This document shows, in pieces, positions 8,141-16,865 of a DNA stretch of 64,000 bases. Source of the stretch: Spirochaetaceae bacterium (GTDB lineage: Bacteria; Myxococcota_A; UBA9160; UBA4427); the NCBI GenBank assembly GCA_020632655.1, contig JACKFD010000001.1, positions 372,001-436,000 on the forward strand. Reading direction: 5' to 3'. Under the pieces are notes generated by a model, which was not told the DNA's origin, made no database searches, and was given only the letters and a program-made list of their open reading frames with translations. The translations under genes and the position numbers were made by a program. The stretch's first letter is position 1, and the number at the start of each line of letters is the position of its first letter.

Positions 8141-9349
8141 TCAGTCGCGCGCGAGCGGGACGAGTACGCCGGCCTCGACGAGCATGTCGATGTCGGCCGG
8201 GGCGAGGCCCGCTTCCGCGGCGATCTCGCGGCTGTGCTCGCCGTGCCCCGGCGCGCCCCGGCGGACCGAGAGGGGCGTCCCCTCGAAATCGCCGAGTGGT
8301 CTCGGCTGACGGAGTGCGCCCGCGAGCGGATGGTCCATCTCGAAGAGCAGGTCGTTCGCGCGCACCTGCTCGTCGTCGTGGATCGTGGCCGGGTCGTTGA
8401 TCGGGGCGAAGGGCACGTCCGCCTCGCGCAGCCGCCGGGCCAGCTCCGCCGTCGTGTGCGCGCGGAGCGTCGGGTCGAGCAGCCCCTGCAGCTCGCGCGC
8501 GTGACGGGCTCGCGGATCCGCCGTGGCGAAACGCGGGTCCCTCGCGAGCTCCTCGCGCCCGAGCACGCGGCAGAGGCTCTCGAACTCGCGATCCTGGATG
8601 AAGCTGATGCTGATGAAGCCGTCGCGGGTCGCGCGGACCATGGGCAGCGCGCTCTTGAGATAGGGCGCCGACACCCCCTCGCCCAGCAGTGCGTAGTTCT
8701 GCATCCCGTCCGGCCACAGGAAGGCCAGGCTCGCGTGCAGCATCGAGACGCGCACGTGCTGCCCACCGCGACCGAGCGCCCGCGCCAACAGCGCCGACGT
8801 GATCAGCTGGGCGACCTGGATCGCCGTGCCCTTGTCGCAGACCGTGCTGCGGATGAACGACGGTTCGCCCGTCTCGAGATCCGCCTGGTGCATGGCCACG
8901 CCCGAGTACGCCTGCATGACCGAGTCGTAGACGGGTCCACTCGCCATCGGCCCCCGCTCGCCGAAGCCGCTGACGGAGACGTAGATCAGCTCGGGATGCA
9001 TCGCGCGGTAGCGCGCGGCGCCGATCCCCATGCGGTCGACGGCGCCGGGACGGAAGTTCTGCACGAAGACGTCCGCGCCCGCGACGAGACGATCGAGCAG
9101 CTCGACGCCGCGCCGCTCGCGGAGATCGATGACGATCGAGCGCTTGTTGCGGTTCAGGCTCAGGAAGAGGGCGGAGAGGCCGCCCCGGCTCGGACCGATC
9201 CGGCGCAGTCCGTCGCCCGTGCCCGGCGCCTCGACCTTGATCACGTCGGCCCCCTGATCGGCGAGGATCGAGGTGGCGAGGGGGCCCGAGGCCATGGTCG
9301 TGAGGTCGACGATGCGGAGGCCGGCGAGCGGGCCTTGCGACGGGGGCAT
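8141..9349 (-). CDS. CaiB/BaiF family CoA-transferase
   Basis: A 402-residue class III CoA-transferase. It begins GPLAGLRIVDLTTMASGP and has ADVFVQNFRPGAVDRMG, both standard for the family. The Asp in STVCDKGTAIQ is the expected acyl-anhydride-forming residue. Unlike the protein at 4505-5689 it has no GHDINY motif (PVYDSVMQAYSG instead), so it is called a transferase rather than a racemase. It would move CoA between an acyl-CoA donor and a carboxylic acid. The ATG at 9349 was chosen because about 105 residues upstream in the same frame are low-complexity. It converges with the dehydrogenase run and is divergent from the NTF2-fold gene. Confidence 0.88.
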   Translation of the reverse strand: MPPSQGPLAGLRIVDLTTMASGPLATSILADQGADVIKVEAPGTGDGLRRIGPSRGGLSALFLSLNRNKRSIVIDLRERRGVELLDRLVAGADVFVQNFRPGAVDRMGIGAARYRAMHPELIYVSVSGFGERGPMASGPVYDSVMQAYSGVAMHQADLETGEPSFIRSTVCDKGTAIQVAQLITSALLARALGRGGQHVRVSMLHASLAFLWPDGMQNYALLGEGVSAPYLKSALPMVRATRDGFISISFIQDREFESLCRVLGREELARDPRFATADPRARHARELQGLLDPTLRAHTTAELARRLREADVPFAPINDPATIHDDEQVRANDLLFEMDHPLAGALRQPRPLGDFEGTPLSVRRGAPGHGEHSREIAAEAGLAPADIDMLVEAGVLVPLARD

Positions 9350-9572
9350 GGGCGTTCTGTCCGATCTCCGGGTTGCGTGGCGGACGGCATCTCGGGACCG
9401 GGCGTCGTCCTGCCTGCTTGCACGGACTCTTCGCCGTGAGGCGAAGCCGTTGCGGGGCTGGCCGAGGATGCGCGAGGCTCGCCGAGAGGCGGCCGGGTCG
9501 AGGCTAGCCGATGTCCCGTGGCCGGGGCAGTCGGACCCGGTCGGCGAGGAGGGATCGAGGGTGGGAGCCGGG

Positions 9573-10094
9573 ATGGGGAACGATGCGGACGTCGCAGCGC
9601 GGTTGGCCGCCCTCGAGGAGCGGGTCGCGGCGGCCGAGGCGCATGCCGCGATCCTCGACCTCAAGAGCCGCTACGGCGCGCTCGCCGACGCGCGCTACAC
9701 GCGTCGCGGTCCACGTGCCCAGCCCGAGATCGACGAGGTGGCGGAGCAGCTGGCCGCCCTCTTCACGCCGGATGCCGTCTGGGAGGGCGGCGGTGCGCTG
9801 GGGCGCGCCGAGGGACGGGCGGCGATCCGCGAGCGTTTCCGGAGGCCGACGCTGCACTACTCGTGGCATTTCTTCGTGAAGCCCGAGATCGTGGTCTCGG
9901 GCGATCGTGCGCGCGGGACCTGGGACGTGCTGGCGATGATCACCACGCTCGAGGGGCGCGCGATGTGGATGGTGGGCGTCGAGCACGACGAGTACGCCCG
10001 GGTCGACGGACGCTGGCTGCACACCCGGATGCAGCTCGAGTCGCAGCTGATGGCGCCCCACGATCGCGGCTGGGGATCCGTTCCGGAACGTTAG
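9573..10094 (+). CDS. NTF2-fold (SnoaL-like) protein, possible dehydratase/isomerase
   Basis: A 173-residue cone-fold protein. The N-terminal helix (residues about 5-32) leads into ILDLKSRYGALAD, then a beta-rich part with TLHYSWHFF and a closing DGRWLHTRMQLES. This is the SnoaL_4 layout seen in small dehydratases, isomerases and in BaiE, the bile-acid 7-alpha-dehydratase; the I-xx-LK-x-RY start is similar. A steroid-like role fits the neighbourhood but is only a suggestion. The ATG at 9573 has GGGAG about ten bases upstream. It ends 7 bp from the convergent LLM gene. No signal peptide is visible, so it is likely cytoplasmic. Confidence 0.75.
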   Translation: MGNDADVAARLAALEERVAAAEAHAAILDLKSRYGALADARYTRRGPRAQPEIDEVAEQLAALFTPDAVWEGGGALGRAEGRAAIRERFRRPTLHYSWHFFVKPEIVVSGDRARGTWDVLAMITTLEGRAMWMVGVEHDEYARVDGRWLHTRMQLESQLMAPHDRGWGSVPER

Positions 10095-10101
10095 GCCGAG
10101 C

Positions 10102-10974
10102 TCAGCCGTTCACCGGCCGGATCATCGTCTCGCCCAGCTCCCGCAGCTTTGCCTTCTTGTCCTCGAGCGTCGGATTCGGCGGCAGCTGGAACGAGAGGGG
10201 CCAGCTGACGGTGCCCGTCATGCCGAGCTCGATCAGCCGCCCCATCTTCTCCGGCGGCAGCGGCTCCGTCAGCGGAATCAGGCAGTCGAAGGGCTCGTTC
10301 TCCCGGCCGAAGCGCTTGCGCTGCACCCGGAGCTCCTCGAGCAGCTCGACGGTCTGCTCGAAGGTCGTGCCCGCACCCGTCCAGCCATCGCCGAACTGGC
10401 CGGCCCGGCGCAGCGCCGCCTTGTTCATGCCGCCCACCCACATCGGCACCTTCGCGGTCGGTGTGGGGCGCATGCGCAGGGCTTCGAACTCGTAGAACTC
10501 GCCCCGGGCCTCGACGACCTCGCCGGCGAGCAGACGCTGGATGATCGGGATCTGCTCGTCCATGCGCTCGCCGCGACGCGCGAAGGGGACGCCCATGATC
10601 TCGAACTCCTCGCGCAGCCAGCCGGCACCGAAGCCGAGCACGGTCCGGTTCTTCGAGAAGATCGCCGCCGTCGAGAGGTCCTTGGCGATCTCGATCGGGT
10701 GCCGCAGGGGCAGGATGTAGACGTTGACCAGGAAACGCAGCCTGGTCGTCACCTGGGAGAGTGCTGCGATCGTGGCGAAGCACTCGGGGAAGGGCGTCTC
10801 CGCATCGAAGGGCGGCTCGCCGCTCGCGTCGTAGGGGTAGCGGGAGTCGTAGTGCTCGGGCGCGAAGAGATGGTCGGCGAGCATGATGCCTTCGAAGCCC
10901 GCCTCCTCGCAGACCGGTGCGAGCTCCATCATCTCGTCGGGATGGGTGAAGGGCAGGGCCTGCCAGAACTGCAT
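10102..10974 (-). CDS. LLM-class (F420-type) oxidoreductase
   Basis: A 290-residue luciferase-like TIM-barrel protein of the Rv2161c/Rv3520c-type F420-dependent subfamily. Recognisable parts are GFEGIMLADHLFAPE near residue 30, NVYILPLRHPIEIAKDL, GFGAGWLREEFEIMGVPF and VPMWVGGMNKAALRRAGQ. The family uses a deazaflavin or FMN to oxidise or reduce alcohols, ketones or enoyl groups. A relative (Rv3520c) sits among the sterol genes of mycobacteria, next to the DUF35 protein Rv3521, which matches the company here. The ATG at 10974 has GGAGCGACG upstream. It converges on the NTF2-fold gene and is divergent from the reductase at 11361, the two separated by a repeat-bearing spacer. Confidence 0.85.
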   Translation of the reverse strand: MQFWQALPFTHPDEMMELAPVCEEAGFEGIMLADHLFAPEHYDSRYPYDASGEPPFDAETPFPECFATIAALSQVTTRLRFLVNVYILPLRHPIEIAKDLSTAAIFSKNRTVLGFGAGWLREEFEIMGVPFARRGERMDEQIPIIQRLLAGEVVEARGEFYEFEALRMRPTPTAKVPMWVGGMNKAALRRAGQFGDGWTGAGTTFEQTVELLEELRVQRKRFGRENEPFDCLIPLTEPLPPEKMGRLIELGMTGTVSWPLSFQLPPNPTLEDKKAKLRELGETMIRPVNG

Positions 10975-11233
10975 CGTCGCTCCTCTCGATTCCGGGTCAC
11001 GCGTCGCATCCGCGATCGTCCCGCTCGCGCCCGCCCCCGACGATCCGCTCGGTCGGCGGAGGGGGTCGGCGGGCGGCCGGGAGGATCGCAGAGGCCTTGC
11101 GGGGCGGCCAGCGATTCCCGTGACCGGCTGGGGAGCGCCTCCGGATCGCCTATCCTCCCCGGCCCGCTCGGCCTCGCGTGTGGATCCGGTGGTCGGGGCC
11201 CGACGCGGCGGGCCATCGTGTGGCGGTGACGGC

Positions 11234-11350
11234 GTCGTGGATTCGAACGTCGCCCCGGCGCGCGATAGCGGAGTCGCGGAATCGAGTGTCGCCCCGGCGC
11301 GCGAGAGCGGCGTCGTGGGATCGAGTGTCGCCCTCGCGCGGGGCGTCGAG
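11234..11350. repeat. 39-bp tandem repeat, three units, in a divergent intergenic spacer
   Basis: Three head-to-tail 39-bp units occupy 11234-11272, 11273-11311 and 11312-11350. Each starts GTCGyGGrwTCGArygTCGC. Units 1 and 2 share about 33 of 39 bases; unit 3 departs in its last third. The unit length is a multiple of three, so both strands translate as 13-residue repeats, but no plausible gene runs through them. They fill the last part of the 386-bp spacer between the LLM gene (start 10974) and the reductase (start 11361), ending 10 bp before the reductase ATG. The rest of the spacer (10975-11233) shows nothing else recognisable. Confidence 0.8.
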
Positions 11351-11360
11351 GGAGTCGTGG

Positions 11361-12557
11361 ATGTCGAAGGCGGAACACGTCGCCGTGGTGGGGGCCTCGC
11401 TCGCGGGCCTGCGGATCGTCGAGGCCCTGCGCCGGGAGGGGTTCGCAGGGGGGATCACGGTGATCGGAGCCGAGGAGGGGCTGCCCTACGACCGACCGCC
11501 GCTCTCGAAGCAATTCCTGGTCGACGACTGGGAGGAGGAGAAGCTCGCCCTGGCGCGCAACGGTGTCGAGGCGCTCGAGGCGGAGTGGCGTCTCGGCGTG
11601 GCGGCGAAGCGACTCGACCCGAAGGAGCGCCGACTCGAGCTGGCCGACGGGAGCGGGATCGCGGCGGATGCGATCGTGATCGCGACGGGCGCCCGGGCGC
11701 GGCGTCTGCCCTTCGGCCGGGATCTCGAGGGCGTGCTCGAGCTGCGTACGCTGGAGGACGCGCGGAGGCTGCGGGCGGCGATCGCCGAGGGGCCGCGGGT
11801 CGTCGTGGTCGGCGCGGGCTTCATCGGGATGGAGGTCGCGGCGAGCTGCCGCAAGAAGGGGCTCGAGGTCTGCGTGGTGGAGCCGCTGCCGGCGCCGCTG
11901 ATCCGTGGGCTGGGACCCGTGCTGGGCGAGCGCGTCGCGAAGCGCCATCGCGAGGAGGGCGTCGTCTTCCATCTCGGCGTCGGGGTCGAGGGCTTCGAGG
12001 GCGCGGGACGGGTCTCGGGCGTACGACTCTCGAACGGCGAGGTCGTGCCGGCCGAGCTGGTCGTGGTCGGCGTCGGCGCCGCGCCCGCGACCGATTGGCT
12101 CGAAGGCTCGGGGCTCGAGCTCGACAACGGCATCCTCTGCGACGCCACGGGAGGTACGGCGAGGGCGGGCGTCTACGCGCTCGGCGACTGCGCCCGCTGG
12201 ATCAATCCCCGCTATCCCGAGCGGCCCCGCTTCGAGCATTGGACGAGCGCCGTCGAGCAATCCGAGGTCGTCGCGAAGCGGATCGTGCACGGCGAGGCCG
12301 AGGACTTCGCCCCCGTGCCCTACGTCTGGACCGATCAGTTCGACCTGCGCATCGCGATCGCGGGCGAGCTGCGCGAGGGCGACGCGATGCACGTCTGTCA
12401 GGGATCGATCGACGAGGACAGGTTCCTCGCTCTGTTCGGGCGCGAGGGCAAGCTCGTGGCGGCCGTCGGCTTCAAGCGGCCGCGTCAGCTGAACGCCGCC
12501 CGTCGCCGCATCGCCGAAGGCGCGTCCTTCGAGGAGGCGATCGCCGAGAACGCCTAA
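11361..12557 (+). CDS. FAD-dependent ferredoxin reductase (putidaredoxin reductase type)
   Basis: A 398-residue NAD(P)H-dependent flavoprotein. The FAD-binding start is HVAVVGASLAGLRIVEALR, the NAD-binding motif is VVVVGAGFIGMEVA around residue 155, and the second FAD segment is ARAGVYALGDCA. Such proteins pass electrons to a 2Fe-2S ferredoxin that feeds a P450 or Rieske oxygenase. The P450 gene 3 kb downstream on the other strand (15503-16684) is the obvious client, but no ferredoxin gene is present in the window. The ATG at 11361 is just after a tandem repeat; upstream in-frame codons only encode the repeat. Its 3' end overlaps the convergent MFS gene by 4 bp. Confidence 0.92.
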   Translation: MSKAEHVAVVGASLAGLRIVEALRREGFAGGITVIGAEEGLPYDRPPLSKQFLVDDWEEEKLALARNGVEALEAEWRLGVAAKRLDPKERRLELADGSGIAADAIVIATGARARRLPFGRDLEGVLELRTLEDARRLRAAIAEGPRVVVVGAGFIGMEVAASCRKKGLEVCVVEPLPAPLIRGLGPVLGERVAKRHREEGVVFHLGVGVEGFEGAGRVSGVRLSNGEVVPAELVVVGVGAAPATDWLEGSGLELDNGILCDATGGTARAGVYALGDCARWINPRYPERPRFEHWTSAVEQSEVVAKRIVHGEAEDFAPVPYVWTDQFDLRIAIAGELREGDAMHVCQGSIDEDRFLALFGREGKLVAAVGFKRPRQLNAARRRIAEGASFEEAIAENA

Positions 12558-13840
12558 CGGGGAATCGCCCGGCGACCACGTTCGTCGCGCAGCAGGAAGA
12601 GCAGGGCGAAGGCCGCGACGTTCAGCACGGCGAGGGTCGTGAAGGCGACGTCGTAGCTGCCCAGCCGATCCCGCAGCGCCGCCGCGAAGATCGGCCCGAG
12701 GAATCCCCCCGGCAGCAGCATCAGCGTCATCGCGCCGTAGATCTCGGCCATGTAGCGCTCCCCGAAGCAATGCCCGAGGACGAGCGGATAGACCACGTCG
12801 CGCGCCGCCTGCGAGAAGCCGAAGGCCAGCACGAAGAGCGGGACGAGCCCGGGCCCGGGCATCACGAGCAGCACGACCGAGCTCGCGGCGAGCAGGCCGT
12901 AGTCGTAGAGGATCGCGCGGTCGTGGCGGATGCGATCGGCGAGGAATCCCCCCGCGACCTTGCTCACGACCCCGAGCCCGACCGCCTGGCCGTAGCGCAT
13001 GCGGGCCTCGTCCTGGGGCAGGCCGTTCTCGACCAGGAAGAGGACGAGGTGGTCGAGGATCGCCGTGAAGTAGAAGAAGAAGCTCAGCAGCGTGAGGGTC
13101 AGGATCCAGAAGCTGCGCGTGCGCAGCGCCGCGCGCAGATCGAGGGCACGCTCGGCGTCCGTGAGGGCCTCGTCGGACGCATCGATCGCGCCGCCCGGCT
13201 CGCCGCCGGACCGAGCGGGCACGCGTACGCCATCCCGGGCCCGCGGCTCGCGGACGAGGAAGAGGGCGGCCGGCAGCAGGACGAAGAGCGCGACCGGGAC
13301 GACGGCGAGCAGGCCGCTTCGCCAGCCGTGGCTGGCGGCGACGGAGCCCGTCAGCATCGCCATCACGCCGCCGCCGAGATTCGACCCGGCGTAGGCGATG
13401 CCGAGGGCGAGGCCGCGGTTGCGGCGCACCCAGAGGCTCACGATGTGGCCGACGGTGATGTCGCCCATGCCGGCTGCGCAGAGGCCCACGCCGGCGATCG
13501 CGACGTAGAAGCCGGCCACGCCGTCGATGCGCGAGAAGAAGAGGAAGACGGCGGCGAAGGCGGCCGCGGACAGGGCGAGCACGCGGCGCGCGCCGACGCG
13601 CACGGCGAGCAGACCGATCAGGGGCGAGGCGATCGCCTGCACGGCGAGCTGGGGCAGGTTCGCCGTCGAGAACTGGGTACGCGTGAGTCCGAGGGCCTCG
13701 ATCAGGTCGGCGGCGAGGCCGCCCTTCACGTAGGTGAGGCCCAGGCCCATCTGGCAGACGAGGCAGCCGAGCACGACCCAGAGCGCTCGGCCCCGCAGCT
13801 CGGAGGTGGTCTCGCGCAGCCGGTCGATCGCGCCGCTCAT
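12554..13840 (-). CDS. Major facilitator superfamily transporter
   Basis: A 428-residue inner-membrane transporter with about twelve hydrophobic segments: six in residues 17-200, a charged loop (about 200-240, EPRARDGVRVPARS), then six more. The pattern GIAYAGSNLGGGVMAMLTGS in the fifth helix is typical of the monocarboxylate/oxalate-formate antiporter-like branch. It is translationally coupled to the acyl-CoA ligase upstream (ATGA overlap at 13837-13840), suggesting import of the acid that the ligase then activates. The substrate is not deducible. No repressor site was seen directly before this pair. Confidence 0.88.
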   Translation of the reverse strand: MSGAIDRLRETTSELRGRALWVVLGCLVCQMGLGLTYVKGGLAADLIEALGLTRTQFSTANLPQLAVQAIASPLIGLLAVRVGARRVLALSAAAFAAVFLFFSRIDGVAGFYVAIAGVGLCAAGMGDITVGHIVSLWVRRNRGLALGIAYAGSNLGGGVMAMLTGSVAASHGWRSGLLAVVPVALFVLLPAALFLVREPRARDGVRVPARSGGEPGGAIDASDEALTDAERALDLRAALRTRSFWILTLTLLSFFFYFTAILDHLVLFLVENGLPQDEARMRYGQAVGLGVVSKVAGGFLADRIRHDRAILYDYGLLAASSVVLLVMPGPGLVPLFVLAFGFSQAARDVVYPLVLGHCFGERYMAEIYGAMTLMLLPGGFLGPIFAAALRDRLGSYDVAFTTLAVLNVAAFALLFLLRDERGRRAIPR

Positions 13841-15483
13841 GCATCGTCCGAGGGACGGCGGGCCGCGCGGGCGCGATGGACCGCGTCCTCGTCGTCGGCG
13901 CCGAAGCGGGCGAGGGCGTCCTCGCGCAGCGCGCTCTTCGCCACCTTCCCGCCGACGTTGTGGGGCAGGGCGTCGAGGACGACGAGGGCCTCGGGCCAGA
14001 GCTCTCGCGCGATGCCCGTCGCCGCGAGGTGCGTCTTCAGCGTCTCGAGGTCGAGGCTCGTCCCCGGGCGCAGCTCGACGTAGGCCGCGGCGCGCTCGCC
14101 GAAGACCGCGTCGGGGATGCCGATCGCGGCGACGAGTGCCACGGCCGGATGCCCCGCGACGCCTTCCTCGATCGCCGCGGCCGAGAGGTTCTTGCCGCCC
14201 CGGATGATGATGTCGTCGGTCCGCCCGACGACGCGCAGGTAGCCGTCGGCGTCGAGCTCGACCCAGTCGCCGAGCAGCATCCAGCCGTCCGGCCGGATGA
14301 GCTCGGCCGTCGCCTCCGGCGCGTTCAGGTAGCCACGCGCGAGGACGGGCCCTTTCACGCCGGGGCGCCCCTGGCCGCTTGCGGTCACGTCCCGTCCCTC
14401 GGCATCGAAGAGCCGCAGGTTCATCTCGGGCAGCGGTCGTCCGGCCGTCGTGAGGCGCTTCGTCGGGGGATCCTCGGGCCGCGTCGCGCTCACGGCGCCG
14501 GTCTCGTTCGAGCCGTAGAACTGCAGCACGAAGGCGCCGGTCCGCTCCTCGAAGCTCCGGGCGCGTCGCTCGGGCACGGCTTCACCGCCGGTGAAGAGCG
14601 TGCGGAGGGCGAGGCCTTCGCGCTCGAGACGGCCGGTCTCGAGCATCAGGATGAACTGGGTCGACACGGCGGCCAGTACGCTCACGCGATGTCGCAGGAG
14701 GGCTTCGATCGCGGCATTCGCGTCGAAGCGACGCAGCAGGACGGTCGGCACCCCGAGCAGGGTCGGGGTCACGTGACCGGTCCAGAGACCGAAGCCGAAG
14801 GGCGCGGGCAGCACGCTCATGAACACGTCGTCCGGACGGAGGTGTCCGACGTCGACGGCGAAGCGATTGAAGTGGAGCCAGCGGAGCTGATCGTGCACGA
14901 CGATCTTGGGCAGGCCCGTCGTGCCCGACGTGGTGTTGTAGAGGGAGATGGCCGAGGCGGAGAGGCCGCGACCCTCGAGCGCGCTCGCCGAGGCCCGGGG
15001 CGCCGGCCGGTCGTCGAGCTCGATCGCGTCCTCGACGAAGGCGTCGCGCTCGACGATCAGATGATGCTCGAGCGGGATGCCCGCGCGCCGCAGCGACGCG
15101 ACCATCTCCCGCGCCGAGGTCCCGCCCATCGACTCGGCGCTCAGGAGGGTCCGCGCACCCGATTGACGGAGCAGGTGGGCCAGCTCGCGCTCGCCGCAGC
15201 GCGCGCCGAGCCCGAGCGTGACGAGCCCCGCGCGTTCCGTCGCCTGATAGGCGATGTGGAAGCCGGGGCCATCCGGCAGCCAGACGGCCACGCAGTCGCC
15301 GGCCTCGAGACCGATCCCGAGCAGCACCCGCGCCAGCCGGTCCGCCGCGGCGTCGTAGCCCACCCAATCGAGGACCCGATCGTCGACGAGGTAGGCGGGA
15401 TCGTCGGGTCGGGTCCGGGCGAGCTCGCGCACGCGCTCGGCGAGCGAGTCGGGAAAGGCGGTCGCCTCGAACTTCGAGCTCAT
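13837..15483 (-). CDS. AMP-dependent acyl-CoA synthetase (aryl/steroid-acid CoA ligase type)
   Basis: A 548-residue ANL-superfamily ligase. It shows the P-loop-like YNTTSGTTGLPKIVVHD, the A5 motif YGSNETG, the A8 hinge motif VGRTDDIIIRGGKNLS and the C-terminal GGKVAKSALRE with the adenylation Lys. The family converts a carboxylate, ATP and CoA to acyl-CoA through an acyl-AMP. The sequence resembles benzoate/cyclohexanecarboxylate-type ligases more than long-chain FadD enzymes, so a cyclic acid is plausible. The MFS transporter gene overlaps its end by 4 bp. The P450 gene lies 19 bp upstream on the same strand, so P450, ligase and transporter may form one transcript driven from site B. Confidence 0.9.
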   Translation of the reverse strand: MSSKFEATAFPDSLAERVRELARTRPDDPAYLVDDRVLDWVGYDAAADRLARVLLGIGLEAGDCVAVWLPDGPGFHIAYQATERAGLVTLGLGARCGERELAHLLRQSGARTLLSAESMGGTSAREMVASLRRAGIPLEHHLIVERDAFVEDAIELDDRPAPRASASALEGRGLSASAISLYNTTSGTTGLPKIVVHDQLRWLHFNRFAVDVGHLRPDDVFMSVLPAPFGFGLWTGHVTPTLLGVPTVLLRRFDANAAIEALLRHRVSVLAAVSTQFILMLETGRLEREGLALRTLFTGGEAVPERRARSFEERTGAFVLQFYGSNETGAVSATRPEDPPTKRLTTAGRPLPEMNLRLFDAEGRDVTASGQGRPGVKGPVLARGYLNAPEATAELIRPDGWMLLGDWVELDADGYLRVVGRTDDIIIRGGKNLSAAAIEEGVAGHPAVALVAAIGIPDAVFGERAAAYVELRPGTSLDLETLKTHLAATGIARELWPEALVVLDALPHNVGGKVAKSALREDALARFGADDEDAVHRARAARRPSDDA

Positions 15484-15502
15484 CGCGTGGCGTCGCCCGG
15501 GC

Positions 15503-16684
15503 TCAGGCGGAGAGGCGGATCGGCAGCTTCCAGTAGCCCTGCACGAACTCCGTCAGCAGACGCTCCGCCTGATCGAGCTCGACCTCGTAGCGCGGGGCGC
15601 GGCGCAGCAGCTCCTCGAGGCAGACGCGTCCTTCGAGGCGCGCCGTGTTCACGCCGAGGCAGGAGTGTGGCCCGTAGCCGAAGCTCAGGATGCGCGGCGG
15701 GCGGCGCAGGATGTCGAAGCGGTCGGGGTCGGGGAACTCGCGCTCGTCGTGATTGCCCGAGTGGTAGAGGAACATGATGTTCTGTCCCTCGGTCATCTTC
15801 GCGCCGGCGAGCTCGACGGGCCGCTTGACCTGGCGCATCAGGAACTGCGTCGGCATGTCGTAGCGGAGCCCCTCGTTGTAGGCGTCGGGAATGAGGGCGG
15901 GATCGTCCACGCACATCTGCCGCTGGTCGGGATGCTCCCAGAGCCGGCGCACGATCGAGGCGAAGGTCTTCGGGAAGGTCTCGGAGCCGCCGATGATCAG
16001 CATCGCGAGATGCGAGGCGAGGGCGTCGTCGTCGAGCTTCGCCCCGTCCTGCTCGAACTCGAGCAGGATCTGGAGCACGTCGTCCTTCGGCGCGCCGGCC
16101 CGGCGCTCCGCGATCTTCGTGTGGAAGTAGGCGAACATCTCGGCCATCGCTTCGAGCCCGGCCTCGGTCGCGCCGTCGTGCCCCTCCTCGCGCTTGAAGA
16201 AGCGCCAGACGAGGTCGTTCAGGAAGGGGCCGTCCTCGGCGGGCAGGCCGGAGATCGTGCAGGCGACGGTCACGGCGACATGGGCCGTCATCTCGTGGAT
16301 CACGTCGAGCCCACCCGCGTCCCTCGCCGCGTCGAGCCGCTCGCTCGCGATGCGTCGGATCATCGGCTCGAGCTTCGCCACCTCGGGCGCGGCGAAGGGC
16401 TTGCGGAAGGCGGCGCGCAGGCGCGTGTGATCCGGCGCGTCCATGTTGTTGATCATGGGGGTGACGGGCTGGACCTTCGTGAGCAGATGGGCGGAGGTCG
16501 TGCCCTTCGCGGCGGTCAGGTTCTTCATGTCCGCCGAGGCCTTCCAGATGTCCTCGAAGCGGGACAGCGCCCAGGTGTCGTACTGCGCGAGGTAGTAGGC
16601 GGGGGCCTCGTCCCGGAGCTGCTTGTAGATCGGCAGGGGGTCGCCCTTGACGACCTCGTCGGAGAAGGGGTTGTAGTCGACCAT
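15503..16684 (-). CDS. Cytochrome P450
   Basis: A 393-residue soluble bacterial P450. The heme-binding loop is FGYGPHSCLGVNTARLEG with Cys342 as thiolate ligand. The ExxR motif is NEGLR, and the I helix reads LIIGGSETFPK, with Glu-Thr in place of the usual Asp/Glu-Thr pair. It would hydroxylate a substrate using electrons from a ferredoxin/reductase couple; the reductase at 11361 is a candidate. The ATG at 16684 is preferred to an upstream ATG at 16762, because the longer form would read through operator site B and the family normally starts near MVDYNPFSDE. It is divergent from the TetR gene across that operator. Confidence 0.95.
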   Translation of the reverse strand: MVDYNPFSDEVVKGDPLPIYKQLRDEAPAYYLAQYDTWALSRFEDIWKASADMKNLTAAKGTTSAHLLTKVQPVTPMINNMDAPDHTRLRAAFRKPFAAPEVAKLEPMIRRIASERLDAARDAGGLDVIHEMTAHVAVTVACTISGLPAEDGPFLNDLVWRFFKREEGHDGATEAGLEAMAEMFAYFHTKIAERRAGAPKDDVLQILLEFEQDGAKLDDDALASHLAMLIIGGSETFPKTFASIVRRLWEHPDQRQMCVDDPALIPDAYNEGLRYDMPTQFLMRQVKRPVELAGAKMTEGQNIMFLYHSGNHDEREFPDPDRFDILRRPPRILSFGYGPHSCLGVNTARLEGRVCLEELLRRAPRYEVELDQAERLLTEFVQGYWKLPIRLSA

Positions 16685-16727
16685 GGTGCCCTGCGGCCTC
16701 CCCGGGCCCGCGGGTGGGGCCTCGTGA

Positions 16728-16752
16728 ATGATAACGAGACGTATTGTATCGT
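16728..16752. promoter_or_regulatory. TetR-type operator, site B, with minus-strand -10 element
   Basis: The site ACGAGACgtattGTATCGT (16734-16752) is a near-perfect dyad: the left half differs from the complement of the right half at one of seven positions. It lies between the divergent P450 and tetR genes. On the minus strand, towards the P450, TATCAT (16733-16728, 5 of 6 to the -10 consensus) directly abuts the dyad. The same arrangement is seen at site D. This position is where a TetR repressor commonly controls itself and its neighbour. Confidence 0.7.
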
Positions 16753-16865
16753 AATGCCTCATCTGTCGACCTCGCCGGGCCGCCTTCCAGGGGCACGACG
16801 ACTCGACCGCCGGCCCGGTCGTACCCGCGCACGTGTGCGTGGTCGGCCTGAGACGGGGATCCGCG

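Noticed and set aside
4505..9349. Treating both CaiB-family proteins as the same enzyme
   Set aside because: Only the one at 4505-5689 has the racemase-type GHDINY His; the one at 8141-9349 has a plain CoA-transferase layout.
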